Of a stretch of 64,000 nt of DNA, positions 25,126 through 33,288 are shown in pieces. The notes below the pieces were generated by a model that ran no database searches, was not told the origin of the DNA, and saw nothing but the letters and a program-made list of their open reading frames with translations. This DNA is from Marinobacterium iners DSM 11526 (lineage in GTDB: Bacteria > Pseudomonadota > Gammaproteobacteria > Pseudomonadales > Balneatricaceae), in the NCBI RefSeq assembly GCF_900107855.1, contig NZ_FNRJ01000008.1, positions 1 to 64,000 of the forward strand. Reading direction: 5' to 3'. The position numbers were made by a program, and so were the translations under genes. Within the stretch, counting starts at the first letter, position 1. Every line of letters starts with the position of its first letter.

Positions 25126-26739
25126 ATGGATAGTCTGTTAAGAATGTGCCTTGTATTGGCACTATCAGTGATGTTGGTGCCGGCTTCGGTGGACAAGGCT
25201 GGAGCGAGTCTGCCCCTGGGTGACAAGGCTTCAACGGCAGACCACACTCAATTCAAGGCACTGCAAGGCCCCTTCAGCAGTGGGCCCGAGGTAACTCAGG
25301 CGTGCCTGCACTGTCATACCGAAGCAGCCAAACAGCTGCAGCAAAGTCTGCACTGGACTTGGGAATATGACCATCCGGTCACTGGTCAGACGCTGGGCAA
25401 GCGTCATGTGATCAACAGCTTTTGCGGTTCGGTGACCTCCAATGAGCCGCGCTGTACCAGTTGTCACACCGGCTATGGCTGGGAAGACATGAGCCAGCCG
25501 CCACCTCAGGCCGAAACCGCCGTAGACTGTCTGGCCTGCCACGATACCACGGGTGACTATATCAAGTTGCCCGATCAGGCCGGTCATCCGGCCTACACCG
25601 CCCGTGAGGTGCCGCCGGGCAGCGGTCAGTGGCAGTCGCCGCCGGATCTGGCCGCCATCGCGCAACAGGTGGGCAGCAGCGGTCGTCACAACTGTGGTGC
25701 CTGTCACTTCAATGGCGGCGGTGCCGATGGTGTCAAACATGGTGATCTGGACTCCTCGCTGATCAACCCGGCCCACAGTCTGGATGTGCACATGTCCGCT
25801 GACGGAGCTAATTTCAGCTGTGCCGACTGCCACACCACCAGCGCACACAGCGTCACCGGCAGTCGCTACCTGACCAATGCCCGCGATACTCTGGGCGTTG
25901 ATGTGCCGGGTCATACTGACATGAGCCGAGCCTCCTGCGAGTCCTGCCACGGCATGTCGCCGCACAAGGAAGAAAAGATCAATGAGCATGTGGACCGTGT
26001 GGCGTGCCAGACCTGCCACATCCCCGAGTTTGCCCGCGGTGGCATCGCCACCAAAACCTGGTGGGACTGGTCTACTGCCGGACAGCTGGATGAAAACGGC
26101 AAGCCGATCACCCGTTATGACGACAAGGGGCACGTGTCTTACCTGAGTACCAAAGGTAATTTCGAGCATGCCGAGAACGCCATGCCTGAATACCGCTGGT
26201 TCAACGGTGTGGTGGAGTACACCCTGCAGGATGAAAAGCTGGATATCGCCAACCCGCCGATTCAGATCAACCGCATCAGTGGCAGCGCCGATCAGGCGGA
26301 CAGCCGCATCTGGCCGTTCAAGATCATGCGCGGCAAGCAGCCCTACGACCAGGTCCATCAGACCCTGCTGGTCACCCATGTGTTCAGCCCGGACGATGAC
26401 TCGGCGCTGTGGACCAACTTTGACTGGGCCAAGGCGCTCAAGGCCGGTACCGAGCGTGCCGGTCAGCCCTACAGCGGTGAGTTCGACTTCATTGAAACCC
26501 AGATGTACTGGCCGATCGCCCATATGGTCGCGCCGGCTGAAAATGCTCTGCACTGCAGTGACTGCCACGCCCGCAGTGGCCGCATGGACGGTATTGAAGG
26601 TATCTACATCCCGGCCCGTGACCGTCATCAGTGGCTGGATACCGCCGGCTGGAGTGCGGCTGCACTGGTACTGGCCGGCAGCCTCTTGCATGCCGGCGGC
26701 CGTGTGATTGCGACTGTGCGCAGAAGGAGAAAAAAATGA
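25126..26739 (+). CDS. octaheme c-type cytochrome, tetrathionate reductase family
   Basis: 537 residues with a signal peptide (about residues 1-27) and a C-terminal membrane anchor (about 508-530). Eight CXXCH motifs begin at residues 60, 110, 135, 190, 232, 271, 294 and 477, the pattern of the octaheme tetrathionate reductase family known from Shewanella. The segment CHFNGGGADGVKHGDLDSS (K204) may supply the lysine ligand of the active heme (inference). The protein would reduce or oxidise tetrathionate, nitrite-like or other sulfur/nitrogen substrates in the periplasm. The cytochrome b gene overlaps its stop. Confidence 0.9.
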   Translation: MDSLLRMCLVLALSVMLVPASVDKAGASLPLGDKASTADHTQFKALQGPFSSGPEVTQACLHCHTEAAKQLQQSLHWTWEYDHPVTGQTLGKRHVINSFCGSVTSNEPRCTSCHTGYGWEDMSQPPPQAETAVDCLACHDTTGDYIKLPDQAGHPAYTAREVPPGSGQWQSPPDLAAIAQQVGSSGRHNCGACHFNGGGADGVKHGDLDSSLINPAHSLDVHMSADGANFSCADCHTTSAHSVTGSRYLTNARDTLGVDVPGHTDMSRASCESCHGMSPHKEEKINEHVDRVACQTCHIPEFARGGIATKTWWDWSTAGQLDENGKPITRYDDKGHVSYLSTKGNFEHAENAMPEYRWFNGVVEYTLQDEKLDIANPPIQINRISGSADQADSRIWPFKIMRGKQPYDQVHQTLLVTHVFSPDDDSALWTNFDWAKALKAGTERAGQPYSGEFDFIETQMYWPIAHMVAPAENALHCSDCHARSGRMDGIEGIYIPARDRHQWLDTAGWSAAALVLAGSLLHAGGRVIATVRRRRKK

Positions 26740-27377
26740 AACGGGAAATGGTCTTCAAACGCTTTGAACGTTTCTGGCACTGGTCGCAGGCGGCGCTGAT
26801 TTTTTTCCTGCTGACCACCGGATTTGAGATCCACGGCAGCTACAGTCTGTTCGGCTTCGGCCGTGCGGTATCGCTGCACACCACCGCCGCCTGGCTGCTG
26901 ATCGGCCTTTGGGTACTGGCCATTTTCTGGCACTTCACCACCGGCGAGTGGCGTCAGTACCTGCCGACTACCGACAAGCTGGGGGCGGTAATCCACTACT
27001 ATGCCGTCGGCACCTTTACCGGGGCTTCGCATCCGTTCAAGAAAACCACACATGCCAAACACAACCCGTTGCAGAAACTGGCCTATCTCTGGTTCAAACT
27101 GATGATTTCGCCACTGATCTGGATCTCGGGTCTGCTGTATCTGTTCTACAACCAGTGGGATTCGCTGGGACTGTCCGGCTTGCCTCTGGAATGGGTGGCA
27201 CTTATCCACACCGGTGCCGCTTTCATGATGCTGATCTTTGTCATTGCCCACGTCTACATGGCCACCATGGGCAAAACCGTGTTCAGCCTGATCAAACCGA
27301 TGATCACCGGCTATGAGTCTGAAGAAGACGAACACTCCACCGCCGATAACCGCAAACAGGCAGGTTCTCTGAAATGA
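26736..27377 (+). CDS. di-heme cytochrome b, quinone partner of the octaheme cytochrome
   Basis: 213 residues. Four membrane helices (about residues 14-32, 45-64, 112-135 and 158-178) with histidines in RFWHWSQ, SLHTTAAW, IHTGAAF and AHVYMATMG positions, as in cytochrome b561 of formate dehydrogenase type. It would carry electrons between quinone and the octaheme cytochrome. The start ATG overlaps the octaheme stop (ATGA), and the next gene overlaps its own stop by four bases. This tight coupling supports a complex. Confidence 0.88.
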   Translation: MKREMVFKRFERFWHWSQAALIFFLLTTGFEIHGSYSLFGFGRAVSLHTTAAWLLIGLWVLAIFWHFTTGEWRQYLPTTDKLGAVIHYYAVGTFTGASHPFKKTTHAKHNPLQKLAYLWFKLMISPLIWISGLLYLFYNQWDSLGLSGLPLEWVALIHTGAAFMMLIFVIAHVYMATMGKTVFSLIKPMITGYESEEDEHSTADNRKQAGSLK

Positions 27378-27691
27378 AAATTGCTGTCACAAGCCAAAAC
27401 CGTAAAACCGTTACTGGACATGCCGGCCGATGCCGGCGATTCTGGATCTACACAGTCGATGGCGGCGAAGTAGCCGACAAAACGCTACTGGAGCTGAGCA
27501 AGGAAGAGTCCTTCCATGACAGCGACAGCAACGCACCTCATCCTTTGGATGGTGTAGATGTTCTGCTGACCGGTGGAATGGGACCGGGCCTGGCACAACG
27601 TATGGCTCGCAAGGGGACAGAAGCACAGGTCACATCGGAGACCGATCCTGATGCAGCCATCAAACACTACCTTGATAGCCGGGCTGGGTAA
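27374..27691 (+). CDS. NifX/NifB-type (COG1433) cofactor-binding domain protein
   Basis: 105 residues. MKIAVTSQNRKTVTGHAGRCRRFWIY is the usual opening of the dinitrogenase iron-molybdenum cofactor family, a ribonuclease H-like fold that can bind metal clusters. LTGGMGPGLAQRMARKG near residue 65 is also typical. No nitrogenase is present, so the role here is probably in electron or sulfur/iron handling with the octaheme system. Its start overlaps the cytochrome b stop by four bases. Confidence 0.85.
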   Translation: MKIAVTSQNRKTVTGHAGRCRRFWIYTVDGGEVADKTLLELSKEESFHDSDSNAPHPLDGVDVLLTGGMGPGLAQRMARKGTEAQVTSETDPDAAIKHYLDSRAG

Positions 27692-27702
27692 GGATATTAC
27701 CG

Positions 27703-28914
27703 ATGCTAAGACGTGATCCCGCACAGCCCTGGCACCCAAGTTACTGGCTGGCGTCACTGGGCGCGGGCGGTCTTTCGGTCTCTTTCTTTATGTACCTGAT
27801 GTGGCTGGTGCCCCATCCGGGCTTCCCCATGCCGACTTGGCAGCATCTTGAAACTGTTCTGAGCGGACAGGCTTCACTCCCAGCTGGCGTGCGTGCCGTC
27901 GCACTGTTGGCTACCCTGCTGATGTTACTGTTGGCGGCACTGCACTTAGTGTTGCTGATCTGGAATTTCCGTGAACACCGTGCAGCACGGAGCACAGAGA
28001 GCTACAGCAGACTTCTGGGTTCACCGGCAGAAGTACAGTTGATGACCCAGCCACTGACGTTGGCGATGACGGTGAATGTCTGCTTTGCTCTCGGCGCTCT
28101 GCTGGTGCCCGGCCTCTGGTCAATCGTTGAGTATCTTTTTCCGCTGGCGCTGTTAGCCTTCGCTGCCATCGGCATCTGGGCGTTGAAACTGTACGGACGC
28201 TACATCACTCGCATGCTGGTCAGTGGTGGCTACCGCAGTGAAGAGCATAACCACCTGTCCCCTTTGATTGCCGTTTTTACCTTTTCCATGCTGTCGGTCG
28301 GTTTTGCGGCACCCGCCGCCATGTCGCATTATCAAGTCTTGGCGGCCCTCGCCGGTACTTTGTCGATTCTGTTTCTGGTGGTGGCCGTCGTCACCGGCAT
28401 TCTGGTCCTGATCTCCGGCCTGCAGGCGATGCTGCAACACGGTCTGCAGAATCAGGCTACCCCCAGCATCTGGATGCTGGTTCCCATCATGACCCTGCTG
28501 GGGATTGAGTGGGTACGGATGCAGCACGGACTGAGTCATCACTTTTCGGCACCGGTAGAGCAGGGCCGCCTGTTTGTGGTGTTATCGGCCATTTTCATGC
28601 TGCAGCTTGGCGTTATGCTGCTGGGTTTTCGCGTAATGCAGCTCAACGGCTACCTCAAAGCTCACCTTAAAGGTGCTGAACGCAACCCGGTCAGCTTTGG
28701 TCTGATCTGCCCTGGAGTCGCCCTGTTCGTGATGGGGATGTTCTGGTGGCATCTGGTCTGGGTTGAAAGCGGCATTGTCACGGCTTTTGGAGCGGTCTAC
28801 TGGCTCGGCATCACACTGCTGGCCCTCGTTCAGCTGCTAACACTGGCAGCTCTGTTACGCCTGAGCGGCCGATTGCTGCGCCACAAATCAGTGCAGATCG
28901 CCTCAATGCAGTAG
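27703..28914 (+). CDS. ten-helix membrane protein of the octaheme operon
   Basis: 403 residues with about ten membrane helices and short loops. It opens with WHPSYWLASLGAGGLSVSFF. The topology resembles the TDT/TehA-SLAC1 anion-channel group; I recall relatives annotated TsoY, but cannot confirm that here. Three histidines in GLSHHFSAP and IFMLQLGV lie in the second half. AAGGAT precedes the ATG and the gap from the NifX-like gene is 11 bases. It is probably the membrane partner of the octaheme system; its substrate is unknown. Confidence 0.75.
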   Translation: MLRRDPAQPWHPSYWLASLGAGGLSVSFFMYLMWLVPHPGFPMPTWQHLETVLSGQASLPAGVRAVALLATLLMLLLAALHLVLLIWNFREHRAARSTESYSRLLGSPAEVQLMTQPLTLAMTVNVCFALGALLVPGLWSIVEYLFPLALLAFAAIGIWALKLYGRYITRMLVSGGYRSEEHNHLSPLIAVFTFSMLSVGFAAPAAMSHYQVLAALAGTLSILFLVVAVVTGILVLISGLQAMLQHGLQNQATPSIWMLVPIMTLLGIEWVRMQHGLSHHFSAPVEQGRLFVVLSAIFMLQLGVMLLGFRVMQLNGYLKAHLKGAERNPVSFGLICPGVALFVMGMFWWHLVWVESGIVTAFGAVYWLGITLLALVQLLTLAALLRLSGRLLRHKSVQIASMQ

Positions 28915-28945
28915 CCAGTAACACTATGACCAGCTAGGAATCATA

Positions 28946-29311
28946 ATGGATTCATCCTCTCTGTTTACTCCAACCGTCCGCCGGGTCATTGTCTTAAGCG
29001 TTCTGCTCGCACTGGCAGGTGGTTGGTTGATGGGTCGGCTTACAGCACCAGTGCTGGGCCTGGAAGTCAGTTTTCGCAACGTCAGCGACGTGACAATTGA
29101 ATCCATACAGCTGGATTTTGGCAGTGCCGATACACAGTCCAGTATTAAGGCTTTTCGCATTGAGCCGGGGGAAGTACGCACACTGGCGCTGAACCACGGT
29201 CCCGGAATGGGCTTCAACGTGCAGGTCAGCTACAGTAATGGTCGTAAGCAGGAGTTCTGCGCGTTGCGCGGAGATGAGCGTACTCAGCCAAGGCTGGATT
29301 TACGGCCATGA
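28946..29311 (+). CDS. membrane-anchored periplasmic hypothetical protein
   Basis: 121 residues, not recognised. One N-terminal helix (about residues 12-34) is followed by a beta-rich domain resembling a small immunoglobulin-like fold (LEVSFRNVSDVTIESIQLDF, then a repeat of similar strands). AGGAATC precedes the ATG. It sits between the ten-helix protein and the Lpd-like flavoprotein on the same strand, with gaps of 31 and 38 bases, so it is likely part of the same transcript. Confidence 0.7.
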   Translation: MDSSSLFTPTVRRVIVLSVLLALAGGWLMGRLTAPVLGLEVSFRNVSDVTIESIQLDFGSADTQSSIKAFRIEPGEVRTLALNHGPGMGFNVQVSYSNGRKQEFCALRGDERTQPRLDLRP

Positions 29312-29349
29312 ATTTCTAATCACCTGTTCGCAATTGACAAGGAGTTAAC

Positions 29350-30735
29350 ATGCGCAAGGTAACAGTTGCCATTATTGGTGCCGGAACTGCCGGCCTTACC
29401 GCCTATAGGGCAGCCCGAAAGCATACGGACTCGATACTACTGATCGATCCAGGTCCGCTGGGCACCACCTGTGCCCGTGTCGGCTGCATGCCCAGCAAGT
29501 TGTTGATTGCCGCGGCCGATACCGCCTGGCATATGCGCCACGCGGATATGTTCGGCGTGAGTGCGGCCGACATTCAGGTGGATGGCCACAAAGTGATGCA
29601 GCGTGTCCGCCGGATGCGCGATCGTTTTGTCGGCAAGGTACTGGAGGGAATGGAGTCAATTCCGGAACAGGATATGCTGCATAAACCCGTGCGTTTTATC
29701 TCTGATCATCTGCTGGAAACGGCTGACGGACAGCTCATTGAAGCGGAAAAAATTGTAATCGCCACCGGATCACGCCCTGCTGTGCCGGAATTTCTGCAAA
29801 AAGCCGGCAAGCGGCTGCTGCTCAATGATGATCTGTTTGAGCTGGATACTTTGCCTGAGTCAGTTGCCGTGTTCGGTCCCGGTGTGATCGGGCTGGAACT
29901 GGGGCAGGCCCTGCTCCGCCTTGGGGTACGGGTGCGCATGTTCGGCGTTGGTGGAGCCGTAGGACCAATCGGTGATGATGAGATTCGCCAGGCAGCTGTT
30001 CAATGTTTCAGCGCTGAATTCCCGCTTGACCCCGATGCCCAGGTAAAAGAGATACGTGAAACGGACAGAGCTGTCGAGGTCACTTTCATACATACCGATG
30101 AAAAGCCTCTGACCGAGCACTTTGACTATCTGCTTGCGGCAACCGGGCGGCGGCCCAACGTGGATCGACTGGGACTTGATCAGACTCATCTGCAGCTGGA
30201 TGACCGTGGCGTGCCTGTTTTCGATCCACAAACGTTGCAGTGTTCGGTCGAACACATATTCATCGCCGGTGATGCCAACAACCATCTGCCCCTGCTCCAT
30301 GAGGCTGCGGATGAAGGTGGCATTGCAGGCCGTAATGCCGCCCTGCTGCCCGATGTACAGCCGGGAGATCGCACAGTCCCGTTGGCCGTTGTGTTTTCCG
30401 ATCCGCAAATTGCGACGATCGGCATGCGCCCTGCCAATATCCACGAGCAGTTTTCTGGCCGCTTTGCAGAAGCCGTGTATGACTTCGCTTATCAGGCCCG
30501 CGCCAAGGTACTGGGCAGAGACAGAGGCTTAATGAAGGTATGGGCTGAAACCGGCAGTGGAACCCTGCTCGGGGCCGAGATTCTCGGGCCTGACGCTGAG
30601 CATCTAGCCCACCTGCTGGCCTGGGCCATGCAGCAACAGTTGAGCGTTAGCGATCTTTTGGCGATGCCCTACTATCACCCGGTGCTGGAAGAAGGGCTTC
30701 GCAGCCTATTGCGTGATCTGCAGACACGCCTTTGA
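29350..30735 (+). CDS. dihydrolipoamide dehydrogenase-like flavoprotein
   Basis: 461 residues, the length of Lpd-family enzymes. The FAD motif GAGTAG is at 10-15, the redox disulfide is C41/C46 in CARVGCMPSK, and the NAD motif FGPGVIGLELGQALL lies near residue 177. The C-terminal catalytic dyad is H443 and E447 in YHPVLEEGL. It would pass electrons between NAD(H) and a disulfide. No lipoyl protein or dehydrogenase complex is nearby; it terminates the octaheme operon, so a sulfur or persulfide disulfide substrate is possible (inference). AAGGAG precedes the ATG. Confidence 0.88.
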   Translation: MRKVTVAIIGAGTAGLTAYRAARKHTDSILLIDPGPLGTTCARVGCMPSKLLIAAADTAWHMRHADMFGVSAADIQVDGHKVMQRVRRMRDRFVGKVLEGMESIPEQDMLHKPVRFISDHLLETADGQLIEAEKIVIATGSRPAVPEFLQKAGKRLLLNDDLFELDTLPESVAVFGPGVIGLELGQALLRLGVRVRMFGVGGAVGPIGDDEIRQAAVQCFSAEFPLDPDAQVKEIRETDRAVEVTFIHTDEKPLTEHFDYLLAATGRRPNVDRLGLDQTHLQLDDRGVPVFDPQTLQCSVEHIFIAGDANNHLPLLHEAADEGGIAGRNAALLPDVQPGDRTVPLAVVFSDPQIATIGMRPANIHEQFSGRFAEAVYDFAYQARAKVLGRDRGLMKVWAETGSGTLLGAEILGPDAEHLAHLLAWAMQQQLSVSDLLAMPYYHPVLEEGLRSLLRDLQTRL

Positions 30736-30901
30736 AGTCATGAGTACAGGCACGACTGGCGCTCTTTCTGTGCCACAACGCTTGCAAACTCTGCTTTTCC
30801 TTCAAATGTTCGGCTTGCAACTGTACTTTGAACTCTTCCTCTTTTTGGTGATGTCTAAGACCCAGTAAAAACTTACAAGCCTCAAAGATACAACTAATAA
30901 T

Positions 30902-32965
30902 TTATTTGGAATGATAATGCATTAATACGCCAGGAATTTCGGCAGCTGGAACAGGCCTACTGATGAAGAACCCCTGAATTTCATCGCAGCCAAAAGCGGT
31001 CAGAAGTGAGAGCTCTTCGGCGGTTTCAACGCCCTCGGCGATCACGCGCATATTCAGACTTTCAGCAATACCCAATACAGCTTTGACAATCCCCTGGTCG
31101 GCCGGGTTATGAACCAGATTTTTGATAAACGCTCGGTCAATCTTGATGAAGTCAACGCAAAATTTTTGCAGATACTCCAACGATGAATAACCGGTACCAA
31201 AGTCATCAATCGCGAGCGTCACACCCAACTGTTTCAATTCACTGAGCAAAAACAGCGCTTGGTCAGGGTTATCCATGGCGACACTTTCCGTGATTTCCAA
31301 ATCCAACAGTTTTGGCGGCAAACCTGACAAACGGATCATATGACCCAGCTTACTGGCCAAGTCACCATCCATGAACTGTCGGCCAGAGAGGTTAATACCT
31401 ACACGTAAACCAAGTCCTTCACGACACCATTCAGACGCTTGCCGAATCGCCTCTTCCGCGACCCAGTAACCGATACTGTGAATTAGCTCCATTTGCTCGG
31501 CTATAGGGATAAACTCAGCCGGAGAAACCATCCCCATCTCAGGATGAATCCAACGAATCAAGGCTTCAACACCCACTATACGATTTGAATGTACATCCAG
31601 CTGGGGTTGGTAGAGAAGCTTGAATTGGTGCTTCTCAAGCGCATGCCTGAGTTCTGACTCAATATAAAGACGTCGAGCGTGGTCGACCTGACAGCTTTCA
31701 TCAAAAATTTTGTAGCGACTGCCCCCGGCTTTTTTGACAACCTGACGTGCCTGAATCGCAGCACTGATCAGTTGATTGGGCTCGGAGCCGTGATCAGGAC
31801 TTATAGCGATGCCCACACTGGTTTCAATGAATATCGGCTGACCGCCCAATTCATAGACTGCTCCAAGTCGCAGTTGTAGATCAGCAATCCAGTTGATGAG
31901 TACCTGTTGATCATCAAGCTCAGGTATGAGAATAGCGAATTCATCTGCGCCCAGCCTAGCCATTGGATATAGCCCTTGGGTAGCACTTTGCAGCCGTAAA
32001 GAAAAGAGCTGCAGCAACTTATCACCTTCAACCTGGCCGAAGGAATCATTGATCATATGAAAACGAGCAACATCAAGTGTCACCACAGCGCAGGGCTGAG
32101 CCTGCTCCAGTTGCTTGGCCAGCAATGCTTGAAAACTTTTCCTATTTGACAGCTGTGTCAGGTTGTCATGATGACGCTGAAATTCAATTGTCTGCCGAGC
32201 CTGCCAAAAGTCTGTGACATCCTGCAATACGCAGAGGATCGTATTCTCTGAAGTTTTGCGGGCTGTCATACGAACATGGCGATCGCCATCACCAGCCTTG
32301 AATCCATGGCCCAACATTGCTCTTTCATGTTCGTCTGTCAGCAGTTTTTCAAGCTGCTGTCGCACATGCTCTCGCTGCCCAGACTCAACTCGCTGTAAAT
32401 ACCCCTCCAGTCCCATCTGCGAAACGGTTTCAGGTAATTGAAACAACTCAATCAGCCCAGGTGCCCAAGCAAGGGTATCGGTTTTTGAGCGCCATTCAAA
32501 AAAGCCCAGCTGAGCAACCTCCTGTGCTTCGTTTTGCATTATGCGCACCTGATCCAATGCACAGGTGATGCGATAGGTTCGCAATGAATATCGAACCCGT
32601 CTGATAAGCAACGCCCAATTGATGGGCTTGGTTATAAAATCGGTTGCTCCCTTAGCAAAGGCATTGTCTACTGCCGTGACATCATCCAGCCCTGTCAGCA
32701 TAACAATGGGCACGTTGGCATCCAATCTTCGGATATGTTCACAGACCTCGAAGCCATCCATGTCAGGCATCACTACATCCAGCAGCACAAGATCGGGGAT
32801 AGAGTGCGCTTCAAGCCATTCAAGCGCGGCTTGGCCGTTCAAGGCCTGAAATACTTCGTGGCCTTCCTTCTGAATAATCTTGGTCAGTGTCAGCCTCGTG
32901 GTAAGATCATCATTCACTACCAGTATGCGGCTTACCCCTGCATCATTTGTATTCAGTTCAAACAA
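30902..32965 (-). CDS. response regulator with degenerate GGDEF and active-looking EAL domain
   Basis: 687 residues. A REC domain (about residues 13-128, phosphoacceptor D63 in LLDVVMPDMDG) is followed by a PAS-like region (145-240). A GGDEF domain (about 265-425) has the site altered to LGADEF, so cyclase activity is doubtful. The EAL domain (about 435-685) keeps EAL, NLSGRQF, LEITES, DDFGTGYSSL, DFIKIDRAF and IAEGVET. The protein is therefore probably a phosphorylation-controlled c-di-GMP phosphodiesterase. The TTG start at 32965 is supported by AGGAG seven bases upstream. Confidence 0.9.
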   Translation of the reverse strand: MFELNTNDAGVSRILVVNDDLTTRLTLTKIIQKEGHEVFQALNGQAALEWLEAHSIPDLVLLDVVMPDMDGFEVCEHIRRLDANVPIVMLTGLDDVTAVDNAFAKGATDFITKPINWALLIRRVRYSLRTYRITCALDQVRIMQNEAQEVAQLGFFEWRSKTDTLAWAPGLIELFQLPETVSQMGLEGYLQRVESGQREHVRQQLEKLLTDEHERAMLGHGFKAGDGDRHVRMTARKTSENTILCVLQDVTDFWQARQTIEFQRHHDNLTQLSNRKSFQALLAKQLEQAQPCAVVTLDVARFHMINDSFGQVEGDKLLQLFSLRLQSATQGLYPMARLGADEFAILIPELDDQQVLINWIADLQLRLGAVYELGGQPIFIETSVGIAISPDHGSEPNQLISAAIQARQVVKKAGGSRYKIFDESCQVDHARRLYIESELRHALEKHQFKLLYQPQLDVHSNRIVGVEALIRWIHPEMGMVSPAEFIPIAEQMELIHSIGYWVAEEAIRQASEWCREGLGLRVGINLSGRQFMDGDLASKLGHMIRLSGLPPKLLDLEITESVAMDNPDQALFLLSELKQLGVTLAIDDFGTGYSSLEYLQKFCVDFIKIDRAFIKNLVHNPADQGIVKAVLGIAESLNMRVIAEGVETAEELSLLTAFGCDEIQGFFISRPVPAAEIPGVLMHYHSK

Positions 32966-33288
32966 TATTCACTCCTGGTATCCGCGTAATTGCAGAAACT
33001 TGTACAGAGCACCCTCCAGGCTCTCTGACTCAACGCAGCACTCACATGGAGATTCCCTATGAAAGCCTTGTTTCCATCATCTTATCAATGTCGCTATCAC
33101 ACAACATAAATGGAGACTGTTTTATTGACCCAATGCAAGATGATGGCTGCCAAACTGTTACTTCAAAGACGCAAGCCTGCCTAAACAATGCAATTAAACC
33201 ATTGTTTTAAATAGCGGACTTTTAATAAAAATCACCAGTATTAAATCCAGTCAAAGTGTATGTTCACACGATTGTGACACAGCAACCA
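32966..33288. other. 323-base intergenic region with no gene seen
   Basis: The region separates the EAL gene from the Cache kinase gene on the same strand. It is AT-rich toward 33200-33290, probably the promoter area for the EAL gene. No convincing ORF, RNA gene or terminator was recognised. Confidence 0.6.

Noticed and set aside
25231-26691. 486-codon ORF antisense to the octaheme cytochrome
   Set aside because: Shadow of the CXXCH-containing gene; the sense frame has eight heme motifs, a signal peptide and coupling.
33060-33110. 16-codon ORF after GGAG in the kinase/EAL gap
   Set aside because: Too short, no sequence character beyond the start site; chance is likely.
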